Made by a program: the position numbers and the translations under genes
Assembly (NCBI GenBank): GCA_003167365.1
Contig: PMTM01000006.1
Span: 578,391-642,390 of the forward strand
Direction: 5' to 3'
DNA from: Spartobacteria bacterium
GTDB lineage: Bacteria > Verrucomicrobiota > Verrucomicrobiia > Chthoniobacterales > UBA10450
DNA length: 64,000 nucleotides
In this document: positions 26,148 to 35,879 of the stretch, piece after piece
Numbering within the stretch: the first letter of the stretch is position 1
How the letters are laid out: each line of letters starts with the position of its first letter
The notes under the pieces: model-generated
The model's input: the letters and a program-made list of their open reading frames with translations, nothing else
The model's database searches: none
What the model was told of the DNA's origin: nothing

Positions 26148-26665
26148 ATTCGGTTGTTGGGGCGGTCCATCGCGTCGACCAATTTAAGGCCGTTTGCGGC
26201 GTATATGTGAGTTTGAATAAGACTCTCTACAAGATCGATCGCTGAGATGAGGACATCGGCGTCAACGGAATGATCGACGTCGGTGGGATTAATGTGTGCA
26301 ACTGCGCGGTTGGCGGCAATAAGCACTTTCTGAAGTTGATCGAAACGAGAATCTTGTCGGACTATGGATAAGTCCGCGTGAGCCGCTCCGTAACTCTGAC
26401 CGCGCGGAGTGCAGGAGACAATATGATAGCCCCCCTTCGGCACGTTTAAACCGATCTCCCAGCAAAAGAATCGAGCCATGAGCATCGATATGTCCATAGC
26501 GCATCGATAGAGATCGCGAAACTGTTCCGGCTCGAGAGTCCTTTCGGGAAAACGACACGAATATCGCTGACGGAAAGCAATGAGAAGGTTAACCCGATGT
26601 GGCAAATGATCGCTGAAGAATCTCTCTTGCTGCGCAGTTAGCTGGTGCGTCACTTCATTGATCAC
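26144..26665 (-). CDS. Soluble protein of unknown function
   Basis: 173 aa without signal peptide or membrane helix. It is rich in helices, with four cysteines (C37, C54, C68, C84), and contains HADLSIVRQDSRFDQLQKVL and a C-terminal segment ADVLISAIDLVESLIQTHIY. No motif is familiar. It is the first gene of a two-gene unit with the membrane protein at 25794-26147. This makes a cytoplasmic/membrane partner pair possible, but there is no direct evidence. Confidence 0.62.
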   Translation of the reverse strand: MINEVTHQLTAQQERFFSDHLPHRVNLLIAFRQRYSCRFPERTLEPEQFRDLYRCAMDISMLMARFFCWEIGLNVPKGGYHIVSCTPRGQSYGAAHADLSIVRQDSRFDQLQKVLIAANRAVAHINPTDVDHSVDADVLISAIDLVESLIQTHIYAANGLKLVDAMDRPNNRM

Positions 26666-26691
26666 TAGTCGTCTAACGACTTCAATGCCAA

Positions 26692-28707
26692 TTAAGCCGG
26701 TGCGCCGCCTAAAGCGCCAGGAAGCGGTGGGCCGACGTCGGGGGCGATGACTTGTTTGGGAGGTTTTTCGGGCGGCATCTTTTGACTGCTGGGCGGCGGA
26801 ATGCTCGGTGGCGGATTAATCAGGCGGCCGTGTTTGACGATTTCTTTGATCTGCACGCCGTCGAGTGTTTCGTATTCGAGTAATGCTTTCGCGATCGCCT
26901 CAAGCGTACTGCGGTGAGCAAGGAGGACATTTTTCGCAGTTTGGTAGGCGTCATTAAGCAGCTTGCGCACTTCGCCATCGATCTGCTCGGCGGTGGCTTC
27001 GCTGTAGTCACGAGCCCGAGAAATATCGCGGCCGAGGAACACGTAATCTTCGTGCTCGCCGTATTCAACCATGCCCATTTTTTCGCTCATGCCCCATTCG
27101 CAAACCATCCTTCGGGCGATGGCCGTGGCGGTTTTGATGTCGCCGCGCGCGCCGTTTGTGACGTCGCCAAAGATAATTTCTTCCGCGACTCGGCCACCCA
27201 TGCCAACGGCAAGGCCAGCGATCAGTTCGTTCTTGCGATTGGTGTATTTGTCTTCTTCCGGGAGCCACATGGTCGAGCCGAGTGACGGGCCGCGCGGAAT
27301 GATGGTGACTTTGTGCAGAGGCTCCGTGTGCTCGAGCAATTCGAGGAGCAAAGCATGTCCCGCCTCGTGATAAGCCGTGTTCGTCTTTTCCTTTTCGCTC
27401 AACGCCATGCTCCGGCGTTCCTTGCCCCAGCGAACTTTGTCGCGTGCTTCTTCCAATTCGGCGAGCGTGATTCCTTTTAATCCGCGACGCGCGGCAAGTA
27501 ATGCCGCTTCGTTGATCACGTTGGCGAGCTCGGCGCCGGAATAACCAGGCGTGCCGCGCGCGACCACGGCCAAATCGACTCCCTCCGCCAGTTTCACTTT
27601 CTTGCAGTGCACGCGCAGAATTTCTTCGCGGCCTTTCACGTCGGGAAGATTGACCGTGATTTGCCGATCGAAACGTCCGGGTCGCAGCAAAGCAGGATCG
27701 AGAACATCGGGCCGGTTCGTCGCCGCGATGATAATAACGCCTTCCTGGGTATCGAAACCGTCCATCTCGACGAGCAGCGCATTGAGTGTTTGTTCGCGTT
27801 CATCGTGTCCGCCGCCGACACCGTGACCGCGATGACGGCCAACCGCGTCGATCTCATCGATGAAAATAATGCAGGGCGCGGATTTCTTGCCCTGTTCGAA
27901 CATGTCGCGCACGCGGCTCGCACCGACGCCGACAAACATCTCGACGAAATCGGAGCCGCTGATTGAGAAAAAAGGAACGTCCGCTTCGCCGGCGATGGCG
28001 CGAGCGATCAAAGTTTTTCCGGTTCCAGGAGGGCCGACTAGCAACACGCCTTTGGGAATGCGGCCGCCAAGTTTCTGAAATTTTTTTGGGTCGCGGAGAA
28101 ACTCGACCAGTTCCTGCACTTCGTCTTTCGCTTCCTCGACGCCGGCGACATCACGGAAAGTGATTTTGTTTTTATCACGCGCGAGCATGCGCGCTTTCGA
28201 TTTCCCGAAGTTGAGCGCGCCTTTGCCGGCCATGCGGATCTGCTGGCGAAACAAAAAATACAGGACTAGAAGAAACAGCGCGATAGGCAGAAAGCCGACC
28301 ACGGTTTGCGCGACGAGGTTCGATTCGGTGACGATGGCGGGCTGAATTCCCGCGGCGGCGAGCTTCTCTTGGAGGTTCGCGTTGAAGGTGAGATAAACGG
28401 TGGTGCGAAACTGAACTTCCTGCCCGGGTGTCTTCTGATAAATACCTTTCAAGGTCTGCGTCGGGCGGCCATCCTCGATGACAAGCTTCACCGGATATTT
28501 TGTAATGATCTGTTTGTTTTCCAGCAACTCGAGGAATCGATAGTACGGGACATCCTCAAATTGTTGGTAGGCGCCGCCGCGAAAGAGTACGGCGAGGCCG
28601 ATCAAGGCAAAGGCGATCGCGATGAGGATAACGCCGCGCCAATTGAAATTGGGCTCGTTCCCACGCGGTTTGTTCTCCTTTTGAGAATTGCGGTCTGGCT
28701 CAGACAT
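26692..28707 (-). CDS. ftsH: ATP-dependent zinc metalloprotease FtsH
   Basis: 671 aa. Two membrane helices (about 24-43 and 137-155) flank a periplasmic domain. The AAA module has Walker A GPPGTGKT at 225-232, Walker B IIFIDEID near 280-287 and the second region of homology with [20 protein letters not shown] from about 329. The protease site is HEAGH at 447-451. The C-terminus is Pro-rich. It degrades membrane and regulatory proteins. It is divergent from the transporter gene at 28896, with a shared 188-base promoter region. Confidence 0.97.
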   Translation of the reverse strand: MSEPDRNSQKENKPRGNEPNFNWRGVILIAIAFALIGLAVLFRGGAYQQFEDVPYYRFLELLENKQIITKYPVKLVIEDGRPTQTLKGIYQKTPGQEVQFRTTVYLTFNANLQEKLAAAGIQPAIVTESNLVAQTVVGFLPIALFLLVLYFLFRQQIRMAGKGALNFGKSKARMLARDKNKITFRDVAGVEEAKDEVQELVEFLRDPKKFQKLGGRIPKGVLLVGPPGTGKTLIARAIAGEADVPFFSISGSDFVEMFVGVGASRVRDMFEQGKKSAPCIIFIDEIDAVGRHRGHGVGGGHDEREQTLNALLVEMDGFDTQEGVIIIAATNRPDVLDPALLRPGRFDRQITVNLPDVKGREEILRVHCKKVKLAEGVDLAVVARGTPGYSGAELANVINEAALLAARRGLKGITLAELEEARDKVRWGKERRSMALSEKEKTNTAYHEAGHALLLELLEHTEPLHKVTIIPRGPSLGSTMWLPEEDKYTNRKNELIAGLAVGMGGRVAEEIIFGDVTNGARGDIKTATAIARRMVCEWGMSEKMGMVEYGEHEDYVFLGRDISRARDYSEATAEQIDGEVRKLLNDAYQTAKNVLLAHRSTLEAIAKALLEYETLDGVQIKEIVKHGRLINPPPSIPPPSSQKMPPEKPPKQVIAPDVGPPLPGALGGAPA

Positions 28708-28895
28708 AGGTGACGAGGGATTCTACTCGCAAACGCAGGCTAACATGAGCTTTTTGGCAATGCAAAGAGCAGGAGCCACGCCTCCGAGCCAAGATCGACC
28801 TAAACACGATCGCCATGTTCAATCTCAAGCGATCCTCGTTCGCATCACTTTGCGTTAGTGCGCGATTACGGTAAAATTTGCGCCGAAACATCAAG

Positions 28896-31800
28896 ATGAC
28901 GGAATTGGTCACAACAGTCGCAGAGAAAATCGATCGCGCCGTGCAAAGGGTTACGCCGTTCGCATATCGCATACAGCGAAGAGGACGTCGCTTGATGCGC
29001 CGCGCCCTGCGCAAACCGCGCAGCGTTTCGGAAGGGCCGAACCTGCTGCCGCTGTTGATCCAGGTGTTGGCCAGTTTTTCGAAAGCCGACGGCGTGCTGC
29101 TGGAGGAAGAAATCGACTCGAGTCTTGGATTTTTGCGTTACGACTATCCGGAGACCGTTTATTCGGAGTTACGCCAACTTTTCCGTCAGGCGCTTTACGA
29201 GCAACAGGATCTCTCGGCCATGGCGCAAAAGCTCGGCGCGGAATTGAGTACCGAACGCAAGATCATGCTCGGAGTTCAGCTTTACGATTTGATCTCGCAA
29301 GCGGGCCTGAAACAAGAGCAGGTCGTCCAATTTTACTCGTTCATGTCGCAGCTCGGCATGGCGGCGCAAGCCATCGACATCGTTTATCAACTCAATGCGG
29401 CCGAAGATTCCGACCCGTCGGTTTATCAGCGCGGCGCTTCACCGCTCGAAGCGCTTTCTTTTGCCAACAACGCAAGAGGCGACGTGAAATTGAAGAGTCT
29501 TTCGGAAAACGAACGCCTGCTCGCGTTTCGCTATCACGAATTGATTTTGCTGAAGAATTACAGCAGTCAAAACGTGTCGGTCCGCGGCCGGCCATTGGTG
29601 CGCGGGGGCTTTTGCCGGATTTATCCGGGCCAGCGGATTTTGGTTGGCGACCATGTGCTGACTTATCAGGAGCTGGAGCAATATTTCAACGCGAAGAAGA
29701 ATGTCTCGTTGCCGCAAATTTTCATCCGGGTAAACCGGGACTCGGATGAAGTGGGACTGGAGCGTTCGCGTTCGCGCGAAAGTGCGCTGGAAATCACGTT
29801 TGGCTTGAAAGTACGCGTAAAAGCGTTGCGCGACGTCGATGCGGTCCTCAACAAAGTTAAATTGCGCGCTGGGACGCAAGTTGAAGCTGCGCTCGAAGAC
29901 CGGATCGTTTTTCACAACGACAGCGAGATGGATTTGATAGATTTGCGGCGCCGCGCGCGCGCGATGGGCGGCCGGTTCCAACTCAAAGCCTCGAAATCCG
30001 AGTACCTCGTTTCCAATAATCCGAGCTTGCTCGAAGCTGACGACATTCTGCTTTCGCCGGGCACGAGCGGCGACGTGCTGCTGAAGATTTTTTGCGATTA
30101 CGACAAACGTGTCGGCGAAATTCAAGTGATCGAAGCGGATCGGCCGATCATGGTGGGCGACGCGATCGTGCGCTCGAGTGCGCCGCTGAAGGACGGCGAT
30201 ACCATCCGAATCGACGTCGGACAATTTCTGCGCTGCAATTTTTCCGAACGAATCATCGAGGAAGAGCGCAACATCATTCGGACGCTCGACGCGAGCGAGA
30301 TCACGCACCGGTTCGGCAACGGCGAGATCGGGCTCGATGGAATTACATTTACGGTCAATCGCGGGGAACTCGTTTGCGTAATGGGCGCGAGCGGGTCCGG
30401 AAAGAGCACGCTACTCAAAGTGCTAGCCGGCCAGCTTGAGCCCAAAAGCGGGCAAGTCGTGCTCAACGGCCAATCGCTTTATCCGCATCTCGAAACGCTC
30501 AAGCGTTATATCAGTTACGTTCCGCAGGAGGACGCGTTTGACGAGCATCTAACGATTGGCGAAAACTTGCAGTTCGCAGCCGCGATTCGCTCGCCGCATC
30601 TTTCGCGGCGCGACCGAATGCGGCGACTGGAAGCGAAGCTGGTAGAACTTGGCTTGGGCGAACGTCGCGACGCTGTGGTCGGCAGCGCGGTGAAGAAGAC
30701 GTTGAGCGGCGGGGAGCGCAAACGGCTCAACATCGGCCTCGACATGATCGGCATGTCGGACGTTTACCTTTTCGACGAACCGACTTCCGGCCTTTCGTCG
30801 AAAGACTCCGAGCACGTGATCGAGATCATTCGTGGCATGGCGCACAACAAGATCGTCATCGTCACGATCCATCAGCCGAGCTCGAAATTGTTCCAGATGT
30901 TTCACAAAGCGATTCTGCTCGACAAGAGCGGGCGGCTCGTTTTCTTCGGCACGCCGTCGGACATGCTTCGTTATTTTGCCGAAGCGGAACATCAGCATCA
31001 ATTCGGCGCCGAGCTAGGCGCTTGTCCTTCCTGCGGCACGACGCGGCCGGAATTTATTTTCGATGTGCTGGAGACGCCGCTGCGCGACTTGAGCGGCGAC
31101 ATTATTTTCGAGGAAAATAGTCGCGGCCAACTCGTCGCCGCGCGCCGCTATTCGCCTGAGTTCTGGCGTGATAAATACGAGGCGTTCCGTTTGATTCAGG
31201 ACGTAAAGCAAGTCTCGCTGCGTAAAGAACCGGCGATACCGTTGCCGGCGGCGCCAACGCAAAAGAAACGCGAGCCGTTTCGTTGGCACGATGAGTGGAC
31301 GCAATTCCGCACGCTGCTGCGCCGCTCATTTATCAGCAAACTGCGCAATCGCGCGAATCTTGTCATTACGATTGGTGTGGCGCCGGTGCTGGCGCTGCTC
31401 ATCGCGACAATCCTGCGTTACTCCGATAGCGGGCAGTACGATTTCGCGTCGGCTTATCATATTCCCACGTATCTCTTCCTCAGTTTGATCGTGGCAATGT
31501 TCCTCGGACTGACCAATAGCGCTGACGACATCATTCGTGATCGCGTCGTCCTGCAACGGGAACGCAATCTTAACGTGCGTCTGCATTACTACGTGTTTTC
31601 AAAAACGATCACCCTCGGTATTTTCGCACTCGTCCAATGCTTCCTGTTCGTCTTGATCGGCAATTACGTCCTGCAGATTCGCGGAATGTTCTGGGTCGAT
31701 CTGGGCATCGTCTTCATGACGGCGATGGGCGGCGTGGCCCTGGGTTTGGTGATCTCGTCGCTCGTGGCCGATCCGAAAACGGCGGCGAACATCGTTCCGC

Positions 31801-32507
31801 TTGTGCTCATTCCACAGATCATCATGGGTGGAGCGTTGATCAAGTACGAGGACATGAATCGCAATCTCGCGCTCGTCTATGCGCTGACGCATTGGTTCCA
31901 CGAGCATCCAACCAGGGAGCTGGGGAAGAAGATGGACAGCAAGCTGCAGGTGCCGTTCGTCTGCCAGTTCATTGCGATGCGCTGGTCGTACGAAGAGATC
32001 GTCGTTGCGCAAGCAAAGCTTAATCCGCTGACTAGCCGGCAAGAGCGCGCCGATCGAGAGATTCGCCGGATCGTCGATCGCCACGACCAAACCTCTGAAG
32101 GGATTAAGCGACTGAATAATCTTAAAGAAATTTTGGCGATGCTTTCCGGCCTTGAAGCGCATTCGGTGCGAGAGCTCGATCACTACCTCGGCCTGATCGA
32201 TGGGATTTTGAATGGGAAGCGGCCGTTCGAGCGCGCCCTTTTCAAAGACGCGACCGGCGGCGTGACTGCGGAGCAGGTTTATGTAAACCAGAAAGTTTCC
32301 GATCTGATTTCAAATGCCGAGATGGAGCAAAGCGATTATCGTCGCGGAGGGAAACCGAATGTCTTCTTCGGCGCAGAAAAACGCTATCTCGGGATGAAAA
32401 TCAACGTGTTTGTCTTCAACACGATTGTGTTGATTGGGTCGGCGGTGGGCTTGCTCGGGTTGCTCCATTGGATTTTGCGCCGGCAACTGAAAGTACGGAG
32501 GAGTTGA
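28896..32507 (+). CDS. Very large ABC transporter half, ABCG-like, with TerB-like and FHA-like N-terminal regions
   Basis: 1203 aa from the ATG at 28896; an upstream TTG at 28878 is less likely. The N-terminus (about 50-170) resembles a TerB-type helical domain (LASFSKADGVLLEEEIDSS). About 300 residues of beta-rich text follow, with FHA/forkhead-like spacing but no clear signature. The ATPase has Walker A GASGSGKST near 500, signature LSGGERKR near 603 and Walker B LFDEPTSG near 628. A CPSCG pair follows near residue 710. The C-terminal ABC2 permease has six helices. The layout resembles eukaryotic ABCG half-transporters. The substrate is unknown. Confidence 0.85.
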   Translation: MTELVTTVAEKIDRAVQRVTPFAYRIQRRGRRLMRRALRKPRSVSEGPNLLPLLIQVLASFSKADGVLLEEEIDSSLGFLRYDYPETVYSELRQLFRQALYEQQDLSAMAQKLGAELSTERKIMLGVQLYDLISQAGLKQEQVVQFYSFMSQLGMAAQAIDIVYQLNAAEDSDPSVYQRGASPLEALSFANNARGDVKLKSLSENERLLAFRYHELILLKNYSSQNVSVRGRPLVRGGFCRIYPGQRILVGDHVLTYQELEQYFNAKKNVSLPQIFIRVNRDSDEVGLERSRSRESALEITFGLKVRVKALRDVDAVLNKVKLRAGTQVEAALEDRIVFHNDSEMDLIDLRRRARAMGGRFQLKASKSEYLVSNNPSLLEADDILLSPGTSGDVLLKIFCDYDKRVGEIQVIEADRPIMVGDAIVRSSAPLKDGDTIRIDVGQFLRCNFSERIIEEERNIIRTLDASEITHRFGNGEIGLDGITFTVNRGELVCVMGASGSGKSTLLKVLAGQLEPKSGQVVLNGQSLYPHLETLKRYISYVPQEDAFDEHLTIGENLQFAAAIRSPHLSRRDRMRRLEAKLVELGLGERRDAVVGSAVKKTLSGGERKRLNIGLDMIGMSDVYLFDEPTSGLSSKDSEHVIEIIRGMAHNKIVIVTIHQPSSKLFQMFHKAILLDKSGRLVFFGTPSDMLRYFAEAEHQHQFGAELGACPSCGTTRPEFIFDVLETPLRDLSGDIIFEENSRGQLVAARRYSPEFWRDKYEAFRLIQDVKQVSLRKEPAIPLPAAPTQKKREPFRWHDEWTQFRTLLRRSFISKLRNRANLVITIGVAPVLALLIATILRYSDSGQYDFASAYHIPTYLFLSLIVAMFLGLTNSADDIIRDRVVLQRERNLNVRLHYYVFSKTITLGIFALVQCFLFVLIGNYVLQIRGMFWVDLGIVFMTAMGGVALGLVISSLVADPKTAANIVPLVLIPQIIMGGALIKYEDMNRNLALVYALTHWFHEHPTRELGKKMDSKLQVPFVCQFIAMRWSYEEIVVAQAKLNPLTSRQERADREIRRIVDRHDQTSEGIKRLNNLKEILAMLSGLEAHSVRELDHYLGLIDGILNGKRPFERALFKDATGGVTAEQVYVNQKVSDLISNAEMEQSDYRRGGKPNVFFGAEKRYLGMKINVFVFNTIVLIGSAVGLLGLLHWILRRQLKVRRS

Positions 32508-32534
32508 GCGCGACGCCGAAATGCTTTCGCATTT

Positions 32535-32651
32535 GTCATTCCGAGCGAAGTCGAGGAATCTCTCATTAGAAAACTCCTCTTTCGAGCCACACGCATTGTT
32601 GAGAAAAAACGACAGCGAGCCAGTGAGGTCCCTCGCTGCGCTCGGGATGAC
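32535..32651. repeat. Facing pair of interspersed repeats
   Basis: The left copy (32535-32563) begins GTCATTCCGAGCG and the inverse copy (32625-32651) ends CGGGATGAC. They belong to the same family as 25128-25234. The pair starts 27 bases after the ABC transporter stop, and the right arm ends 14 bases before the next start codon. Confidence 0.85.
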
Positions 32652-32665
32652 ACGCTGATACCAAA

Positions 32666-33808
32666 ATGAAAATCCAAAATCCAAAATCCAAAATCCAAAA
32701 TCGCTTGATCGTAGCGGCGAGCGAGTATGACGCGGATATGTTGTACGCGACGAAGTTCTGGGCGCCCGATCCGTTCATTTTTCTCCAGCGAAACGGCAAA
32801 CGCACGCTGGTCTTGAGCGATTTGGAAATCGATCGTGCGCGCAAGCAAGCTGACGCGGACGAGTTCGTTTCCTTTAGCAAGCTCGAGCGCGAAGTGCAGG
32901 GAAAAGCGAAAAAGGCGCCACCCTACGAAAAAGTTCTTTCGCATTTCCTCCACCAACGCGGCGTAAAATCGACAATCGTCCCCGCGAATTTTCCGCTCGG
33001 TTATGCGCGCAAACTGGCCGCGGACAAAATCCGGCTGAACGCGACGAATGGATCGTTTTGGCCGCAACGCGAAACGAAAACGGACGAGGAAATCCAAATG
33101 ATGAGCCGGGCGTTGCGAATCACCGAGGCCGGACTCGCGCGCGGTGTTGAAGTTTTGAAGGCGTCGAAAATCCGCCGTGGAAAGAGATTGCTTTGGTCGG
33201 GAAAAACGCTCACGTCGGAAATTCTCCGAGCGGAAATTGATTCAGCGATTTTGCGCGCCGGTGGAACTCCCGCTGGAACTATTGTGGCCGGCGGCGACCA
33301 GGCGTGCGATCCGCACGAGCGCGGCTTTGGGCCGCTCTACGCGGACTCGCTGATCATTCTCGATGTTTTTCCGCGCGACGCGAAGACGGGATACTTCGGT
33401 GATTTAACGCGCACGGTTATTCGCGGACGCGCGCGGGATGCGCAGCGACAACTTTGGGAAACGGTCAAAGCTGGACAAGCTCTGGCGCTGAGAAAAATCA
33501 AAGCCGGCGTGGATGGAGCTGAGATTCACAAGGGGATTCAGGAATTTTTTGCTAAACGCGGCTATCGCACCGAAGTGCGCAAAGGCCGGCAGGTTGGTTT
33601 CTTTCATGGTACGGGACACGGACTCGGTCTCGAGATTCATGAATATCCGCGATTGCAAAAGGTCACACTGAAAGAGCGACAAGTACTGACGGTGGAGCCG
33701 GGGCTTTATTATCCCGGAATAGGAGGGGCGCGCCAGGAAGACGTTGTGGTAATCACGAAGAACGGCTGCTGGAAGCTTTCGCGTTTCCCGAAGCAGTTGG
33801 AGATCTGA
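32666..33808 (+). CDS. M24 family metallopeptidase (Xaa-Pro aminopeptidase-like)
   Basis: 380 aa. The first 13 codons are the heptad array itself, so the true start may be the TTG at 32705, where family-like sequence begins (LIVAASEYDADMLYATKF). Five metal ligands of the pita-bread fold are visible: Asp in IILDVFPRD, Asp in FGDLTRT, His in GTGHGLGLEIHE, Glu in TVEPGLYY and Glu in GARQEDVVV. The N-terminal creatinase-like domain is present. It probably removes N-terminal residues before proline in the cytosol. Confidence 0.87.
   Translation: MKIQNPKSKIQNRLIVAASEYDADMLYATKFWAPDPFIFLQRNGKRTLVLSDLEIDRARKQADADEFVSFSKLEREVQGKAKKAPPYEKVLSHFLHQRGVKSTIVPANFPLGYARKLAADKIRLNATNGSFWPQRETKTDEEIQMMSRALRITEAGLARGVEVLKASKIRRGKRLLWSGKTLTSEILRAEIDSAILRAGGTPAGTIVAGGDQACDPHERGFGPLYADSLIILDVFPRDAKTGYFGDLTRTVIRGRARDAQRQLWETVKAGQALALRKIKAGVDGAEIHKGIQEFFAKRGYRTEVRKGRQVGFFHGTGHGLGLEIHEYPRLQKVTLKERQVLTVEPGLYYPGIGGARQEDVVVITKNGCWKLSRFPKQLEI
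32669..32703. repeat. Heptanucleotide tandem array, five units of AAAATCC
   Basis: Four perfect AAAATCC units (32669-32696) and a fifth ending in G (32697-32703). It begins right after the ATG of the M24 gene and would encode KIQNPKSKIQN if translated. A change in unit number would shift the reading frame of the downstream gene unless the TTG at 32705 is the real start. Confidence 0.9.
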
Positions 33809-33836
33809 TCATAAAGTCTGAACCACATCCCGTGTG

Positions 33837-33863
33837 GTCATCCTGAGCGGAGCGAAGGATCTC
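33837..33863. repeat. Single interspersed repeat copy
   Basis: A 27-base copy beginning GTCATCCTGAGCGG and ending GGATCTC, 29 bases after the M24 gene stop. No inverse partner is seen nearby, so this is a half-site of the family. Confidence 0.8.
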
Positions 33864-33960
33864 TCAATCGAAGTCTGTGCGCACTCAGCGAAGCGCATGG
33901 GCGAAATGAACGAACGATCCACGCGAGCGTCTAACGTCAGCAGACACACTTAAGACAGGC

Positions 33961-34659
33961 ATGTTCTACCCATACGGATTTCTTGGCTCTAGCGGGCTGC
34001 TTTATCTAGGAATCCCATTAATCATCGGATTGTGGGCGCAATTTCGCGTCGGCAGTGCGTTTCGAAAATGGAGCGCGGTGCGCGCAAGCTCGAACATTAC
34101 CGGCGCGGAATGCGCCCGGGAGATTTTGCGCGCCGCACAGATCAACGACGTCGATGTTGTGGAAACGAACGATTTTCTCGGCGATCATTACGATCCAACG
34201 AAAAAGACGTTGTGTCTTTCGAGTAAGGTCTACAGCACACCGTCGGTGGCGGCACTCGGAATCGCCGCACACGAAACTGGGCATGCAATTCAACATGCCA
34301 AGGCCTACGCGCCACTCAAGGCGCGCATGGCGATCGTGCCGATGACAATGTTCGCATCGCAACTGCTGCCTTTTGTATTCATCGGCGGGTTTTTCTTTCA
34401 CATGACCGGCCTGATTACGCTCGGCATTTATTGCTATCTCATTTTGGCGGTTTTCCAGTTGATCACTCTCCCGGTGGAATTTGACGCCTCGCGACGCGCG
34501 AAAATTATTCTCCAACAAATGGGCATTGTGCAGCCGGGAGCAGAAGTGGCCGGGGTGAATAGCGTTCTCAACGCCGCCGCGCTTACTTACGTTGCCGCTT
34601 TCGTTGCGGCGCTGGGCAACTTGCTCTGGTTAATGTCGATGCGCGATCGGCGCAGTTAA
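33961..34659 (+). CDS. Membrane zinc metallopeptidase, YugP-like
   Basis: 232 aa with four or five hydrophobic helices. The zinc motif is HETGH (residues near 101-105, in AAHETGHAIQHAKAY). The third ligand is probably Glu in LPVEFDASRRA near residue 176. This matches the PF04298 family, represented by YugP of Bacillus, whose substrates are not established. It lies 113 bases before the sigma factor at 34772 and on the same strand, so it may share the operon and take part in the same envelope response, but that is context only. Confidence 0.88.
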   Translation: MFYPYGFLGSSGLLYLGIPLIIGLWAQFRVGSAFRKWSAVRASSNITGAECAREILRAAQINDVDVVETNDFLGDHYDPTKKTLCLSSKVYSTPSVAALGIAAHETGHAIQHAKAYAPLKARMAIVPMTMFASQLLPFVFIGGFFFHMTGLITLGIYCYLILAVFQLITLPVEFDASRRAKIILQQMGIVQPGAEVAGVNSVLNAAALTYVAAFVAALGNLLWLMSMRDRRS

Positions 34660-34771
34660 CTGTCGCCTGGTGAAGAAGATGAATCCGTCAATCGCTCTAC
34701 CGTCTCCTCGCCGAATAACGGATTTGTTGTCGTCCCCCCTCGAATCGCGTGTTAAGTCTAACCGCAAGGTA

Positions 34772-35368
34772 ATGGATCAGCCACGAACCGATGAAGATCA
34801 GCAGTTGGTGGCGCGCACACAATCAGGCGAGGCTGCGGCGTTCGATCAACTTGTCGTGAAATATACGCCCCGTCTTTACGGTCTCGTTTATAACATGACC
34901 TCGAACCATGAGGATACGAACGACCTTTTGCAGGACGTTTTTTCCAAAGCCTACAAAGCGATCCGCGGTTTTCGCGGTAAGTCGTCCTTTTACACTTGGA
35001 TCCACTCCATCGCGGTCAACATGACGTTGAATTTCCTCAAGAAACGCGGCCGCCGTTATCATCTTAGCCTGGACGATGTCGATGCCGGCGTGCAAAACGA
35101 CAAGGAATTCCTGGAATTGACCGCCAGCAGCAGTCCGGTGAGGGAAGCCGACCTCTCCGAGCTCCAAAAAAGGTTGAACGAGGCCATGATGAAATTGTCT
35201 GATGAACACAGAGCTGTGGTCACAATGTTTCATATTCAAGGAATGCCTCACGCCGAGATCAGTAAGATCTTGAGTGTTTCCGAGGGTACGGTACGTTCCC
35301 GGCTCTTTTACGCGAACCGGCAGTTGCAGAATTATCTGGACGAATTCCGAAAAAACCCCGTTGCTTAA
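34772..35368 (+). CDS. ECF sigma factor, RpoE-like
   Basis: 198 aa from the ATG at 34772, preceded by an AAGG ribosome-binding site; the frame is open 34 codons upstream but those residues are unlike the family. Region 2 has FDQLVVKYTPRLYGLVY and DTNDLLQDVF, and region 4 has HAEISKILSVSEGTVRSRLFYA. The gene is followed after 13 bases by an anti-sigma-like membrane protein and then a protease homologue, a standard RpoE-type arrangement. It probably directs an envelope stress response. Confidence 0.9.
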   Translation: MDQPRTDEDQQLVARTQSGEAAAFDQLVVKYTPRLYGLVYNMTSNHEDTNDLLQDVFSKAYKAIRGFRGKSSFYTWIHSIAVNMTLNFLKKRGRRYHLSLDDVDAGVQNDKEFLELTASSSPVREADLSELQKRLNEAMMKLSDEHRAVVTMFHIQGMPHAEISKILSVSEGTVRSRLFYANRQLQNYLDEFRKNPVA

Positions 35369-35381
35369 CCCCCGCGCTGAA

Positions 35382-35879
35382 ATGGACGAATCTAACGACA
35401 ACGAAATCGGGAAGCTTCTTCGGCTGAAACGCTACGAACAGCCGGCGCCGGGTTACTTCGAGAATTTCCTGCACGAGTTTCATCGCCGTCAGCGCGACGA
35501 ATTGCTGCGCGAGCCGCTCTGGAAAATCTGTCTGCAGCGCGCGCAGGATTTCATGTTCCGTTTGAATGTTCCCGCGCTGACGTCTTATCCGGTTGCTGCC
35601 GCTGCCGTGTTGGTCTGCGCGGCCATTATTTCGTTGAAGATTTATCAAGGACCGGAAACCACCACGAACGTTGCGGTGCAGAACCGGCAGACGTTTACCG
35701 CGCCGGCAAATGTCGAGGGAGAATGGACGCTGGCGTCGCCTGTGGCGACGCGAGTTTTTACCGCGCAGCCGATTCGTAAATTCAACGAAATCGCCCGCAC
35801 TCACCGGGCCACCACCGCGCCACCGCGCTACGTGCTCGATAGCGTTCCCGTGAGTTATGAGACAGCTTTCAGATTTTAG
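35382..35879 (+). CDS. Membrane-anchored anti-sigma factor-like protein
   Basis: 165 aa from the ATG at 35382. The N-terminal soluble part (DNEIGKLLRLKRYEQPAPGYFENFLHEF) has the PGYFENF motif I often see in Verrucomicrobia and Planctomycetes proteins encoded next to ECF factors. One membrane helix is at about residues 70-87 (PVAAAAVLVCAAIISLKI). The remaining 75 residues should be periplasmic. Its position directly after the sigma gene supports an anti-sigma role. Binding is inferred, since no zinc-binding HX3CX2C motif is present. It overlaps the next gene by 23 bases. Confidence 0.75.
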   Translation: MDESNDNEIGKLLRLKRYEQPAPGYFENFLHEFHRRQRDELLREPLWKICLQRAQDFMFRLNVPALTSYPVAAAAVLVCAAIISLKIYQGPETTTNVAVQNRQTFTAPANVEGEWTLASPVATRVFTAQPIRKFNEIARTHRATTAPPRYVLDSVPVSYETAFRF

